This document shows, piece by piece, positions 1-13,500 of a stretch of 64,000 bases of DNA. The position numbers and the translations under genes were made by a program. The stretch's first letter is position 1. Every line of letters begins with the position of its first letter. The stretch is from Sphaeramia orbicularis (taxonomy: Eukaryota > Chordata > Actinopteri > Kurtiformes > Apogonidae). The stretch is taken from the NCBI RefSeq assembly GCF_902148855.1, contig NC_043973.1, positions 9,177,349 to 9,241,348 of the forward strand, read 5' to 3'. The notes beneath the pieces were generated by a model. It was given only the letters and a program-made list of their open reading frames with translations. It was not told the origin of the DNA and did no database searches.

Positions 1-556
1 TTATGTTTATTATTAGTAGTAATATTTCTAAGCAACAAAATCATGTTTTTTATGACAACAAAAAATGTCCACGTTTACTACTGTTTAAACAAGCTTCAGT
101 CAATTTTATTTCTGATTTTATACATTAAAATCATCAGTTAGCAGTAGATTATCCCGTGGTAAATCCGATCTGTACCGGGTTTTAGTCCCGGTTTATTCTG
201 CTGACTCCCACCGGATCTGGATGGGCTGTGCGTGGCGGACTTGTCGTTGGCTCCGTGGATGCAGAGGAGGGAGCTGTGTCTATTTAAAGAGGGTCATCCA
301 GTCACGGATAAATAACAGAGGGTCCGTGGTGTTGACTAACCACCTCTAAATGGTCTTCATCGGGCACCGCGCCGCTGTCTGGGACCGCTCATTGTGCATT
401 AGTCCGGACTGAGGCCGCTTCACTGCTGTCACTGCACATCCGTCGACCAGACCAGACCAGACCCGGTCCAGTCCAGCACTCACACACAGCTCCACACCAA
501 ACCATCGAGCTCCGCGATTGTTGGTTTGTTTGCTTGCTTTTTCCTTTGCAGGGAAA
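1..556 (+). promoter_or_regulatory. dnajb4: dnajb4 upstream region and 5' UTR
   Basis: AT-rich DNA gives way from about 150 to a GC-richer stretch leading to the dnajb4 start codon. A TATA-like tatttaaa lies at 281-288. Just before the ATG (about 529-551) a pyrimidine-rich run ends in cag, which looks like a 3' splice site; the ATG may therefore open a second exon behind a 5' UTR intron, as known for mammalian DNAJB4. I found no clear heat-shock element (alternating nGAAn/nTTCn) here. The promoter call rests on position and composition only. Confidence 0.4.
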
Positions 557-895
557 ATGGGAAAAGATTATTATAAAACGCTGGGGATCTCTAAAGGAGC
601 GACAGAAGATGACATTAAAAAGGCTTACAGAAAACAGGCTCTGAAATGGCATCCGGATAAAAACAAGTCTGCAGCCGCCGAGGAGAAATTCAAGGAAATC
701 GCCGAGGCTTATGAAGTCCTCAGTGATCCAAAGAAAAGGGAAATTTATGACCAGTACGGAGAGGAAGGTACGTATACATTATAAAGTACTGGATGTCATT
801 TGGTATTATTGTTGTTAAATGACCCTCAATGTGAAATAGCACAGTTGGCTTTAACATATCAGCAGGCCAAAAAAAAAAAAAAAAGAAAAAAAGAA

Positions 896-951
<56 letters not shown>

Positions 952-3900
952 AAAAACAGCTGTTCAGGAGAACATGGGCCTCTAGTTCTGTACATTTTAT
1001 TCTGAGGACAAACCCACTATAGTGCATCCACAGTAAGAAGCATTTGATACAAAAGACATGCTGGAAAAAGGTGTCTGAAAACATGTATTTCATTATGTGA
1101 TTTACTATTTTGTACTGTCAAACCGTTTCAATCCAGGTTGTAAAATGTAAAAGAAAAAAAAAAAAAAACGTTAACAGCTTGTTGTAATATGTGGTTTTTG
1201 CAGGAATGATGCAGCAGTGTATTTAGAATAAGTGTGTTTTGACAAGGAACCAAAAAGAAGAACAAAAATCTGTAATGGTGATAAACATTTTTACTGACAG
1301 AGTAACTAAGCAAATCTGTAAGGACACAGATATATCAGCTGAATATCGGTACCAGACGATACTGGCCTTGTTGACTGACACAGTCTGCCAGCAAATAAAA
1401 AGACATTTCACAGATAGCAGTGACCATCATACATCTGCTGTGCTGTATTCATGATTCATGATTTAACTGAATATGTTCTCATTCAAAGATACTGCAATGA
1501 TGGCCTTAAAGACTTTAAATAGTTCAGTTACTTGTTAATATAGTTAAGATTGCTTTTCTTTGGTACAAAATGGGGCAAAAACAACAACAAAGCCAAAACA
1601 AACCAAATAATACCATCTTTGCCAGCACTTGCTCTTGGCCTCTTGGTTTATATGTATTGGAATTAACCAAGAATTTCACAATCAGTAAATCCAAATTTTC
1701 TAGATTAAAACACAAAATACTGTATCTGCATCCATCAAGGAGTCAGGTTCTTCATTGTCATAGATCAGCTGGCAAAAAGCTATCCCACTGCAGGGTGTTA
1801 ATGTCAGGATGACCGATGACTCATTTCTGTTGCTCATCAGGTCTGAAGGGAGGAAGTGGACCTACTGGTGATGGACCAGGCAGCACTTTCACCTACACTT
1901 TCCACGGGGACCCTCATGCCACATTTGCAACTTTCTTTGGTGGATCAAACCCCTTTGAGATGTTCTTTGGGCGTAAAGCTAACAGCGGCAGAGACGACGA
2001 TGACATGGACGTGGATGGAAACGACCCCTTCGGTTCCTTCACCAGTTTCAACCTAAATGGATTCCCACGAGACGGCCACGTTGGTCCTGGAGGGCAGCAG
2101 CGTCGAAAGCAGGACCCAGCCATCGTCCACGAACTGAGGGTCTCCCTGGAGGAGGTCTTCCACGGTTGCACCAAGCGAATGAAAATCTCTCGCAAAAGGC
2201 TGAATCCAGACGGCAGGACCATGCGCACGGAGGATAAAATTCTCACCATCGAGATCAAAAGGGGCTGGAAAGAGGGAACCAAGATCACATTCCCACGGGA
2301 GGGAGATGAGTCACCCAACACTATTCCTGCTGACATTGTTTTTGTCATCAAGGACAAGCCACACCCACATTTTAGGCGGGAAGGGTCAAACATTGTGTAT
2401 CCTGTTCGCGTGAGCTTACGACAGGTGAGGCATTTTCTATTTTCTGAGCGCGTAGGTGTATAAATAGTGTCTGATGGATGGATTAGTCACAAATATGGCT
2501 TTCAGTACAAGATCCAGTTTAGTTGAGACTGCCACTTTAATGCCTGGCTGCAATCAATAAACCGTAGGTGGTCTCCCTAAAAAGTTGTTCCTTTTTTCTC
2601 ATGAGAAAGTACAGGTGTACTGAATGAGCATAGTAACAAACTACACACACTTTATGCAACATGGATTATCAGAATTGAGAAATAGAAGCTGTGTGACAGG
2701 GAGGGCACAGAGGCAGCGGCCACCCACGCGCGCGCGCACACACATACACACACACAGTGCAAGATGTACTTGTATGGTTCCTCCTACACTCTTCAACAAC
2801 CAGGGAGAGAGAGAACAGCTTCATCTTGGAATATGAGATGGAGCTGAGTTATGAGAAGGCATAAATCAGCTTTTAATCCTGTTTATTTTTGTAGGATAAA
2901 AAAAAACAAAACAGGACAATTACGAATGGTACTTCATTTTTGATGTGAGGTACAACAGCCTGACAAAACCTTCACGTAAGACTGCACCATATTCTGACAT
3001 TGCAATATTGTTATTTTTCTAGAATATATATTGTAATATTAAAACAATGCATGACTTCAAGAGCTCAGTTTTAGAAAGAATTTATCCTCTTAGTATGATT
3101 AGGGTGATTTTGTAGAAGTGTATCTGCACGAGTAAAAATAATAATTAAAAAAAAACCTGAAAATTTTTTTTAGTCTAAACCATGATTTCCTGATGCGTTT
3201 GGTTTCAGCAGACTAAACTAATGCTAATTTTGTAAATGCTCCTCTGAAGTGAAATTATAATTACAATACACTGTGATTCACAATGAGCACACTGTGGACA
3301 AAGTACCTGTTTTTCATCAGCATCATCCTTTCTGCTGCTGAAATTCTGCCTTACAATTGATGTTGCTTTTCTTCATGCAACCAAATCTTCCTTTTAAATA
3401 TTTTTTCTTGGTCACTGTTCATTTTCATTTGCCTTAGTTGGCGATGCACATCTGCATAATGTGACTAATGTACATGTGTTGCAGTGACGATACTGAAACA
3501 ATACACAGAGCAGCCTTACTTTCCATCTAATCATTTGCATTCTTCATTACTTAAGACTATTTTGTACGCCACCACCATTATCAGTGTTACATGACAACTG
3601 ATCTATCACCATGACAACACAGTAAAGACCATTTGTTGATGTACTCTCAAGGCTTCAAGAAAAAAACCCATTAAAATATCATCCTTAGTAAATATGATAG
3701 TCTGAAGACTTGATTAATTCATGTTATCAAATTTCAGTAAAAAGAAAAAACATAGGAAATGACTGGCCTTAAAAACCCATTAATGATAACCTGTACAAAC
3801 CAATGTTTTTAGGCGTTTTGATCCACTACATTGTCATCATCAGTTGTCACAATTCTCATTTCTTCTCCACTAACACACCTCCTTCGGGCATCAACATGAT

Positions 3901-4502
3901 TTTCTGTCAGGTTATTTTTTGTACCATTAGTGTTTATTTTTCCATCCACAAATAAATATCTGTGGATGGGGTTAAAGTAAGCCTGGGCTATGAATAAATG
4001 TTGTAGGATTTTGTGATGATATTGATTTTTTTCTTGACGTAATGCATAACAGTTACTCACACTTTCCTGCTTAAAATAACATTTAACCACTTATATGTCA
4101 ATTTGTGTGGATTGTGCAAATACAATGTATTACCTTTACTTAGCTGGAGCTCATAACACATGTCAAAGTAAAGACTTCACATTTATATTGTTTTGCCTAC
4201 AATAGGTCATATGTGGGTTGCTTTTTTCCCCTGATTCTCATCCCTGACTTCCATTTTCCTGTCTTTGTAGTCGTTGTGTGGATGCTCAGTTACGGTGTCA
4301 ACGATAGATGGTAAGACTTGCAACATGAAGATCACAGATGTCGTCAAGCCTGGCATGAGAAAGACAGTTGCTGGGCAGGGTCTCCCCTTCCCCAAAAACC
4401 CAGAGCAGAGAGGAGATCTGGTGGTGGAAGTTTGATGTGAACTTTCCTGAAACGTTGCCTGGCAACGCCAAGGACGTCCTGAAACGACACTTACCTGCTT
4501 AG
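557..4502 (+). CDS. dnajb4: DnaJ (HSP40) type II co-chaperone, DNAJB4-like; apparent frameshift in last exon
   Basis: Cytosolic HSP40 that delivers substrates to HSP70 and stimulates its ATPase. Coding exons: 557-767, 1841-2424 and 4271 onward; all junctions are GT-AG and in phase. Exon 1 encodes the J domain (residues 1-70) with HPD at 32-34. Exon 2 encodes the G/F-rich linker, including an acidic DDDDMDVDG stretch, and most of C-terminal domains I and II. Exon 3 begins [17 protein letters not shown]. Read as given, exon 3 stops at TGA 4433-4435 (319 aa). One extra base near 4427-4432 explains this: removing it from the reading continues [20 protein letters not shown] to TAG 4500-4502 (341 aa, usual family length about 337-340). 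This is either a sequence error or a real loss of the last 23 residues, part of the dimerisation region. Residues such as [11 protein letters not shown] and [15 protein letters not shown] favour DNAJB4 over DNAJB1 or DNAJB5; the gipc2 neighbour agrees. Confidence 0.88.
768..1840 (+). other. dnajb4: dnajb4 intron 1
   Basis: Starts gtacgt and ends tgctcatcag. It holds a GAAA microsatellite and otherwise AT-rich single-copy-looking sequence. Open frames here are repeat-encoded or short and unsupported. Confidence 0.85.
869..956 (+). repeat. poly(A)/(GAAA)n microsatellite
   Basis: A run of A followed by about 14 GAAA units. It creates spurious Lys/Glu-rich (plus) and Phe/Ser-rich (minus) frames. 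Confidence 0.97.
2425..4270 (+). other. dnajb4: dnajb4 intron 2
   Basis: Begins gtgagg, ends gtctttgtag. A short (CG)(CA) run lies near 2727-2757. No gene or recognisable mobile element was seen in the rest. Confidence 0.85.
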
Positions 4503-5088
4503 GAACGAAGGACATGGACAGAGAGGTGTGATAGCCACATGGCGGCTCTCACACTTGTTACTCAACACACACACGAACGTACACACAAGGACAGTCCTAA
4601 ATGTTCACAGATGGAGCCCTGCTGACAATGTGTCATTTCTATTTTTGAACTAATTGGTGTTTTTATAAATACCATGCATGCTGCCAAGCTGGTGTAAGTG
4701 CAAGTGAATGACTGCTGGGGTTGATGATATCTGACAGTACACAGTTTATGTACTATGTGGGCATTTGCCACGATTACTTATCTTATTGTTTGTTGCATTT
4801 GAAAATCTCTGGAAGTGAGTGAGTCTACAGTTGCCAAAAAATGAATCCCCACTAATCCTATGGAGAACTGCTGTGCCACAAAGCACATAACCCATCTTTC
4901 ATTTAGACACATTTCATCTCTGATTTTTTATATTTCTTAAATGTTCATGTTTGTTTTCTCATGAAAGCTGTCTTAAAATGTGTGTACAGATTATTAAGGA
5001 GGAGAGTGGTTTCTAGAGGCATTTCAGTGAGTACAACTGGATCAACATTTGTGCATTTTAGAAACTTATATGTGAAGATAAACTTTGA

Positions 5089-5094
5089 AATAAA
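5089..5094 (+). terminator. dnajb4: Poly(A) signal AATAAA, dnajb4
   Basis: First canonical AATAAA downstream of the dnajb4 stop, giving a 3' UTR of about 0.6 kb (4503 to about 5110). Cleavage 10-30 bases downstream is inferred. Confidence 0.6.
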
Positions 5095-5260
5095 TATTTC
5101 TATATGAACTGATTTTGAGCTGTTTCAGTCATAGAGAGACACTCAATGAATCCTGCATTAAACTGTTAATACAGTTTTGGTATATTTATAATCAGTGTGC
5201 AGTCTGTATAGTACTATAACACAAACTGGCTTCTCTACGGTGCCAGAAATGACTCCAGAG

Positions 5261-5979
5261 CAGTGGCGGCTAGTGAAACTGTTTTTTGGTGGGGTGCAGT
5301 ATTCAATTCAGTTTTCAGCTGCACTATAATTGTCTTTCAAACATGCACATTTTTCTGTGACTCTATTGTTAAAATTCAGGCATGTCCCAGACAAGTGTCT
5401 TTTCCACTGAAAATATGGCCAATGCATTTAGACCAGGGGTGAAGTTGGTGCGGGTAGATTGCATGGCATTAATAAAACTGAAAATCATCTTAAGGGCTAA
5501 AACACAGCAATGATAACACACATCTCAGGTTTTGAACCCCAGCCTCCCACATCGAAGCCAGAAGTGTTACCCACTATTCTGCTGCATATGTATAATTCAC
5601 TAGTATTAACTACAGACCTATTTGCTGATTGCATTTCTTTTTTTTTTGCGCCCCGAGGCTCTCCTGTCACTTGTATTGGAGGGGGTCTGCTGCGCACACA
5701 CCATTTATAACGGGTCTATTATGGTAAACAGAGCCTTGGCGCAGATTTTTGCGCCCCCAAACAGGAAACATGTCATGTGACTATTTACTAAATGACCGAA
5801 AACAAAACTACTACACTTGAATGCAGATTATACAAAGTACTCATGGGCTGTATTGTGCATAGCTCATTTATTTAAATATGAATGTTTTTGTAAAAATATT
5901 TTAAGTGATTTCTATCGTCTTCTTCATGTGAGACAGGTGGGGCGGCGCCCTAGTGCCCTCTATTGACAAGCCGCCACTG
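5261..5979. mobile_element. Non-autonomous hAT element, 719 bp
   Basis: Ends are short inverted repeats: cagtggcggct at the left and agccgccactg at the right. Flanks ctccagag (5253-5260) and ctccaaag (5980-5987) form an 8-bp target duplication with one mismatch, diagnostic of hAT. There is no transposase frame. It lies between dnajb4 and gipc2. Confidence 0.8.
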
Positions 5980-5987
5980 CTCCAAAG

Positions 5988-6764
5988 ACTTATATTTTGA
6001 TAGTCAAATGTGAATATTTTGCTGTTGTAAATCTGATCTCTATACTTTTTCTTATGTGCAAAGATCAACATTAAAATACCCTGACTGAGCTTAATGCTTA
6101 TAGCAAGTTACTAACAGCCAAACTATGACAGTTTAAATATAGTTCTCTGGATTCAGCTGCCGTCCAGCAGCTGCCAACACATAGCTGTTTATGTTTATCC
6201 ACCAGGGGACGCCACATCACTCATCATGACTGAGGGGCCCACAGTGGGGTGGGTCCATGTCAAACAGGGAGGGCCACTTGGCTGCCAAGATTTTCAGCTC
6301 ATTATATTTCAAGTTAATAGGAAGTGTACCATTAAAAAACACTGCTAGGCTGTGTTAAAACCACAGCAGGCGTTACATAAGTAACATACAAACACATTTT
6401 CATAACTGCACAGATAACTTGAACCTTTAATAAATGTCAATAGTTTTGCTGTCAGTTAAAAACATATTACTGTCAACATTTATTTCCGAAGAAGGTGAAT
6501 AGCAAGCTCACCTGCTCCAGCTTAGTGGAAACCTGTACAGTAAAATTAAAAATTTCATAACTGGCTTAAATATACATTGCTTTGCTCAGGGGTCACACTT
6601 GAGGTGGAAATACTCTCCTTTAAACCCAATCAGGTCTGTGACCCATTTAGGAATGTCAGTAGTGTTTCTACAACATACAATTTTAGGATTTAACTAATGT
6701 TTGCCTGTATTGCATTCTGGAAGTATTGGATTAAATTTAATGTCTAAGACAAAAGACGATATCG

Positions 6765-6860
<96 letters not shown>

Positions 6861-7073
6861 AAAACAACCTTTATATTAAAAAGTTTGCAACCCTGTAAAT
6901 ATTATATAAATAGAGAGAGAGAGAGCTATTTTGGTAGTTGGGATAACGCTAGTCCTGATGCTACCACTGACACTGTAATGATATGGAATGTAGTGGAACA
7001 CATGGAGGCTGATGCTAAACTCACTTTAGACTAATTAGATGGAACTTAAGATGCACCCTCTGAAGCGGACTGA
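5988..7073. other. Intergenic, dnajb4 to gipc2
   Basis: AT-rich sequence with the long TA array listed separately and a short (GA) run near 6913-6925. No gene seen. Confidence 0.7.
6766..6852. repeat. (TA)n microsatellite, about 43 units
   Basis: An almost perfect AT/TA array. It produces a meaningless Ile-Tyr frame. Long perfect TA arrays can extrude cruciforms and are usually length-polymorphic. Confidence 0.97.
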
Positions 7074-7543
7074 ATGTTGAGTGTAAAACCTGTATTAATA
7101 GATTTGAGGTGCTGCTTTGACGCTCCGTGGTGGCGTACAGGTGCACTGAGCCCGGACCTCCTGCCCTCGCGGCGTCCGGCTCGGTCCCACTGCGCCTGCG
7201 TCCCACGGCACGCTGAGGGAAAAACAGAGCAGCTATTGTTAGCCGAGGAGAGAACCAGCCAGCAGGTTGTGTCAGAGTTTATCCCACAGGCCTACCCCAC
7301 CACCACCTACCTGTTGAATATTTACAGCATTTATTTGCAAACCAGGTTCGAGTCACTGTCGAAGAACCGCGTCAAAACCTCAGCTGCGGTGAAAGACAGG
7401 TAAAGGAAGGAAAGGTGTTCGCGGAGGAAGACATTAAGGAAGTAAATAAGGAACTGACTAGGAACTCAACAGGTTAGCTACTTCAATGTTATAGCAGTGA
7501 CTTTCTTCTCCCCCCACGTCGAAACAAACACGAAGTAAAAAAA
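7074..7543 (+). promoter_or_regulatory. gipc2: gipc2 promoter/5' UTR region
   Basis: A CpG-richer segment directly upstream of the gipc2 ATG, with actgcgcctgcgt at about 7189-7201, which resembles an NRF1 site. No TATA box is obvious. The transcription start cannot be placed from sequence alone. Confidence 0.4.
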
Positions 7544-10500
7544 ATGCCCCTGGGACCATGGAGGAAGAAAAACAAGTCAACGAAGGAGCATTTGGTGGAC
7601 AATGAGGAGGTCAGCAGCGGACACGCAGGTGCAGGGAGCCTGGGTAAGTCCGCGGTGAACGGCGCCGGGCTCCCGCCTCCACCTGCCAACCTGCGGCCCA
7701 AGCTGGTGTTTCACACGCAGCTAGCCCACGGAAGTCCCACGGGCAGGATCGAAGGATTCACCAACGTCAAGGAACTGTATGCGAAAATAGCAGAGGCTTT
7801 CAATATAAGCCCACCTGAGGTAAGAGCAGTCCGATAAAGCACTGCGACTAAAACACTCAAGTATGACAACTGATTGTATGTGTATGAAAAAAACTGAGAT
7901 GTCCCAACAAATATGATAGTTTGGACTTTTCCGACACAGGACGCACTAATCGCAGTTAGACAGAAAAAGGAGAAAAATCCTGACTTACTGTAAACCACAA
8001 CCATTCACTAATACACTTTTAGGCTTCTTGGGGGGTAAAAATGAAGCATGACTCATTAAAAACACAGTCACCTCTATGATTGTTATTATTTCCAGTAACT
8101 TCTTTGCTGCCTCAGGCAAACTAATAGTGGAAAACAACTAAGCGGCCTGCTCTTTTAGTTGCTGAATACATTTTAAACTAATGAGAGGCATCTATTCCTG
8201 TTTTAATATTTATTTCAAGATTAATCTCACAATCATACCACTATCTTATAGTACACTTTTTTTTTTCAAAATTATCCAGTTGATTGATTAAGCTCCATCC
8301 AGAACAAATTTGTTAACTAGACAGACAGACCAATAGGTAAATTCTTTATCATTTCACTTTTCTGTAAAAACATAATAAAAAAATACAAGAATAAAAGTGA
8401 CAGAATGTCTATTAAATGTAAACTTCAAGTGTAAAAAAAAAGCTACTAGTTAAACTACAGCTGAATGCATCAATTTGCTAAATGTATTTGTATATACACT
8501 AAGATATTTATTGTGCAGTAAAAGGTACTAGTGGTACTTATTGCACATATTGATGCTGATACTGAGATACTTGAGGTCGGATGTTTCTGTGGATCTCAGT
8601 TAAATGCATTCGAACTCCATTTTTCCCACTATTAGTATTTTATTTCAATATATATTAAATCTCTCTGCCCCAATGTTTTATTTTAGTGATGTGAAGTTAG
8701 TAGAGAGGATTTTAAATTTCACACCTTAATTCATTCTATCACCTCAAAGACACGAACTTCACTCTTTGTACTAACAGCCTGGGGGCTTTCAGAAACTTCA
8801 GATTGACTCATTGTCACTATTAGAACTACCTGTGTTTGTACATTTCAGCCTTCTTTCAGACTTGGTGTCCTTTTGCTTGCCAACATAGGAAAATGATACA
8901 GTCCCACAGAACATTTTTCCCCGTGATAGAACTTTCCAAACCTTTGAAAGTACTCTTTTCACCTGTAATGCATAACCATTAACACTACAAGACCACACAG
9001 CTACTGAATCATTCAGGATGGAAATGTGGGTTCAGAAGCATCCTGGGAATAGTCAAGGAACTGGTAAAGATGTTGGAGGTGACTTGACTCTTAAGGTGTT
9101 TGTAAACCTCAACCTCATCTGTAACTGCTGTGTTTTACTAGTAATGTTTTTTTTCAGTGTGTGCTGCTTTTACGAAAGGATTTGAATACATCTTATACTG
9201 CTGTAAGAAAGGGTTTGGTAAACAGTTTTGTAAGTGGCTTTTCTAAGAGATTAGCCCTGTGGAGGCCATTAAAAGTCAACTTTGATTGTCTCGTGTCAAA
9301 GTGAGTGGGTGTTTACAAAGGCACACCCTGCTCTGCTCTCTACCAGCCTGCACACCTTCATTTAATACAATTATGGTACAGATCTGTCTCAGTGTCATAT
9401 GCTATCACTTTATGAATTAATGTTGACTTTATGTTTAGTCTTCCTCTGGTATCAAATTGCAGTAGAAAGCTCAGTATAAGAAAGATCAGTATAAGATGTA
9501 CATCTATGTGGAAGTTCTGAAAACAAAAGCTGCTTCGATGTCGTCCTCTAAGCCTTTACCGTGTAAGCTCCTCTTTTCAAAGGATAGTGTGAGTGGCATG
9601 TTTGGCTTTTGTCAGCCTGAATATGACTAGATCGGCCGGCAGAGCAGCTTGTTATCTGCTTGGTTCACAGAGCCACAGTTAAGTGAACTTCCCCTCTTGA
9701 ACCTCAGGGATAGTCGCTTCACTTAACAAGTCCAGTAAGTGGAAAAGAATTTGTCTGAGTGTCAGTAGTGCACAGTAGAACACACAATATAGTACTTCTC
9801 ATATACTACTTTGATATATTTGCATGTGATAAGTATCCAGCTCTTAGAAGTCAGCAAAAGCCTGAATGGTTCAGTGGTCAGAACTGATAGAGAAACTTAA
9901 TGATAATGAAGCTCAAACTGAGCAGCAGGGCCATTTTTCTACAGGCATTTGTTCTGTCATGTCTATCACTCACACTCATTACAACTTCTCTGTGTCTGTC
10001 TGAACTTGTTTAAGTACAGAATTTGCCTCAAGGTGCCTTTCTTGGTTTTGATTGGAGCTTTGTATGGCATAGGAGTTTAAGGGGTTTGTTAGGTATTTGG
10101 GATTTTGGATGATTTTCAGCAGGTTGCACAGGAGGACCACACCTGCATTTCAACAGGCCACCTGCCACACTGAACTGTCATACAGCAAGATACTGAAACT
10201 GTCAGCTCCTGAAGTATTTCTCTGCAGCTGATCTTAAAATGTTGCCTGCCTGTGAAGAAAAACATGATGTACTCATGATTACCTAATTCTGTATGTGCTT
10301 TTCAATAGACACTGAACTTGTGCAATCAAGTAATTAAAAAAATTCTCATCTGTTAAAATACAGTAATATAATAACAATAGCAAAGAAGATGCAAGAACAC
10401 ACTTTAACACTTACATCTACATTGTCTATGATTGCTTCAGTAGTTCTATTGTCCGCTCTGTCTGCGGTGCACTCATTTTTAATTAAAAAAACAGGAAATG

Positions 10501-13500
10501 TTAACATCGTTCCACAGCAGACATAGTTTTCACACTGGGAGAGAGAAAATCATTTACCTGTGACGTAGTGCCTCTCGGCCTGACGGGCAGGTAGGAGCAG
10601 GGAAATTAAGAATCCAAATGTCAACATATCAAACTGTGTTGTGATAACTTTGAGTGTGTCATGTCGATGTCTTTTGGCACAACTGCAAAAAGTGTGTGCA
10701 ACACTGAGGACAGTGACCTACTAAGAAATGTGACACATATTTCCACAGAGATTTAATGCAGACAGGGTGAGAGTGATGTGATTGTTATTGGACTCCACAA
10801 TTTGTGTCACAGGAAGTCCCCCATGTCCGGCTCAGTGGGCACAGCCTCTAATCTAACCAGATAACTTGTCCCAGCCACAGCTACAGGCATCCCCAAGGAC
10901 TCTGATCAGGGCCTCCTCCCTCCATAAACATCACCAAACCTCAGTGAGTGGCCATATGACCATGCCACACAAGCCAAAATATCAGTGCCCTCCAATAAAG
11001 GTCTGGTATATGCCATCAAATTACAGTTATTTTGAGTTAATGTGTAATTTCTTTTGGATGCCTGTGTGACAGGCTGAGGATTTTTTTTATATGGATAGAG
11101 AAATGATTTCAGGACAGACAATAGAATAATGTTTAAAATAAAGCAAAGCTAGATGTATCTCAGAATTACTTCAGCTCCACATGAGTGTTTGTTCATCCAT
11201 TTAAGGATCCAGCACCACAGATGACACTCATTTTTAAACTGTCATCTCCAGACTCCACTCAAGATATTCTGAAAGCAGGACATTCCCAACAACCATTATT
11301 TAAATGTGACATCTGCTTTAGTCCTCATATCATTTTAGTACAAAATACAGCTTTATTTTGTGCCAAAATGTTATACTGTATGTATTTTTACATCACAGAA
11401 GCAGTTACCAAGATGATACTTTTATTTCTGGCAAACCCTGAAGAGCATATGATACGATGGATTGTTTTTTTTAGTCCAAGAGCCGAGCCCAGATTCTTCA
11501 TCAAAATATAAAAAAAAACCCACATGTCATAACCATACCGTTTCCTTGCATTTCTTCTGACAAGTAGAGGCTAAATATTTATGAAAAAGTAGCAAATTGG
11601 GAGGGAGGAAGGAAGGAAACGTTTTTGGATTTTATTTCCTGTATAATCTGTCCTTAAACATTCAAGATACTTGAATGTTTCATCAAAACAAACATCATAT
11701 CAGATACTATTTTCACAGATTTTACCAGAGCTACATTGTGGTTGCAAAATTGCTGTTGATGGACCTACATTCAAACCCTGTGGAGAAATGAAGTCAATCA
11801 CTGAATTATGCATTCTTAAAAATATTTTATTTTGTTAAATATAGACAATGTCCTTATTGTTAAAACTAGGGGATGGGTTACTAACACATACGTGAGGTTT
11901 TCCTGGTCCTTTATCACCAAGGTTATCAACACAAAAACATCGTTGTATCCTATAACAAAGTGATCAGAAATTTTTGCTCAGATTTTACATCAGTGTAGTT
12001 GGATTTATACACTGGATTTACACACTCTATAGATACTGGCATTTTGACTAAACTGCAGAGACAGAAGAAATACATTTACACTGAACAAAAATATAAACAC
12101 AACACTTTTGTTTTTGCTCCCATTTTTCATGAGCTGAACTCAAAGATCTAAGACTTTTTCTATGTACACAAAAGGCCTATTTCTCTCAAATATTGTTCAT
12201 AAATCTGTCTAAATCTGTGTTAGTGAGCACTTCTTTGCTGAGATAATCCATCCACCTCACAGGTGTGGCATTTCAAGGTGCTGATTAGTCAGTATGATTA
12301 ATGCACAGGTGTTTCTTAGGCTGGCCACAATATAGTATATTTAAGTGTTTCAGTTAGAGATAGATGGATTATTCGGCACTTATAGGATAGATATCAGTAG
12401 AAGTCGATGATGATAGTTACCAATGGCCAACATCAGTGTTCTCAACAGGAAATAACAATTTTGCAAGAAAGTAAGAACTCGAAAGATTAAAAAAAAATAC
12501 TCCCACCTAGAGTTTTTTAGCTAGTTTAGTATAGTTAGTTTAATGTTAGGTTGCACATTTACTGATGAAGCACTTTGAGTTTTATGTTCAGTGTTTCAGA
12601 TTTGTTTATTTTTTATGTGTTATGTTGACATGGGTGTTCAGTTCAACAATAAAATAAAATTAGACCACATCAGTGTCAGACATGCATAATGCATTTTTAC
12701 TGTCAATATTTTTTATGGAAAACTGCATGGAGGATATTGTACCGTTTATCTGCAATTTGCTTTTTCTCTGCTCAAATCTACTGTTATTACACTGGCATCT
12801 AGAACCCATTATTGGCTGTAGTTTCCATAGCAGTTCTTCTCAAATTAAACATTCACACATCTAAGTTGAATTGTTTCAAACTTCCATTCTTAGTATGCTT
12901 CCATTGTAAAAACAAATTTATAAAATAATAAAACTGAGGTATAATTTTTTCATGTTGCAGGTTTAATCTGAAACAATTGGAGGACTAAGTGGATGCACAG
13001 GGTGTCACACAGAAACCATATGTGGTTGTTTGTAACCCTGTGTCTCTGAGGCTGAGGTTACCCAAGTGCATGGTTCAGCCTGATATGAATTATGTAATGA
13101 ATTATGGTGTTGTCTTCCTTGTGCTCATTGCCTCTAATAGGTGACACATTTCTTTCCAAGCTGGCATCACAATGAATGAAAATATGTCTGGATTCACTGT
13201 AGCGTCTATTGTTGCCATTTTAATTGGAAAGACATTCTTATGTTACAGTAAAGCTTAGTGGGTTCACTCTATTTAGGATCTTGTCTAAGGACAAAACAGA
13301 CATTGAAAGATAGTTTAAATGTGTACAAAAATTAAAAAAAAGTTCAAATGATTATAAATCATATATTGCAGTAGATTGACTTGTATTATGTAAAGTGTCT
13401 GCAAAACATAAATATAAAGTTGTATTGTTGAAGCATCAGGTCTTTTGCGTGCTCAGTCAGCTCAGGTCAAAGTCTGGTTATTGGCTTACTGCTGTAGAGT

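Noticed and set aside
1-556. Heat-shock element in the dnajb4 promoter
   Set aside because: Expected for an HSP40 gene, but no run of alternating GAA/TTC units was found in the visible upstream sequence.
720-1093. Lys/Glu-rich and Phe/Ser-rich open frames
   Set aside because: They are products of the GAAA microsatellite read on either strand.
1914-2393. 159-codon minus-strand frame
   Set aside because: A shadow of dnajb4 exon 2 on the opposite strand.
6701-6898. Ile-Tyr repeat protein
   Set aside because: Encoded by the TA microsatellite; the same holds for frames at about 40.9-41.2 kb and 54.7-55.2 kb.
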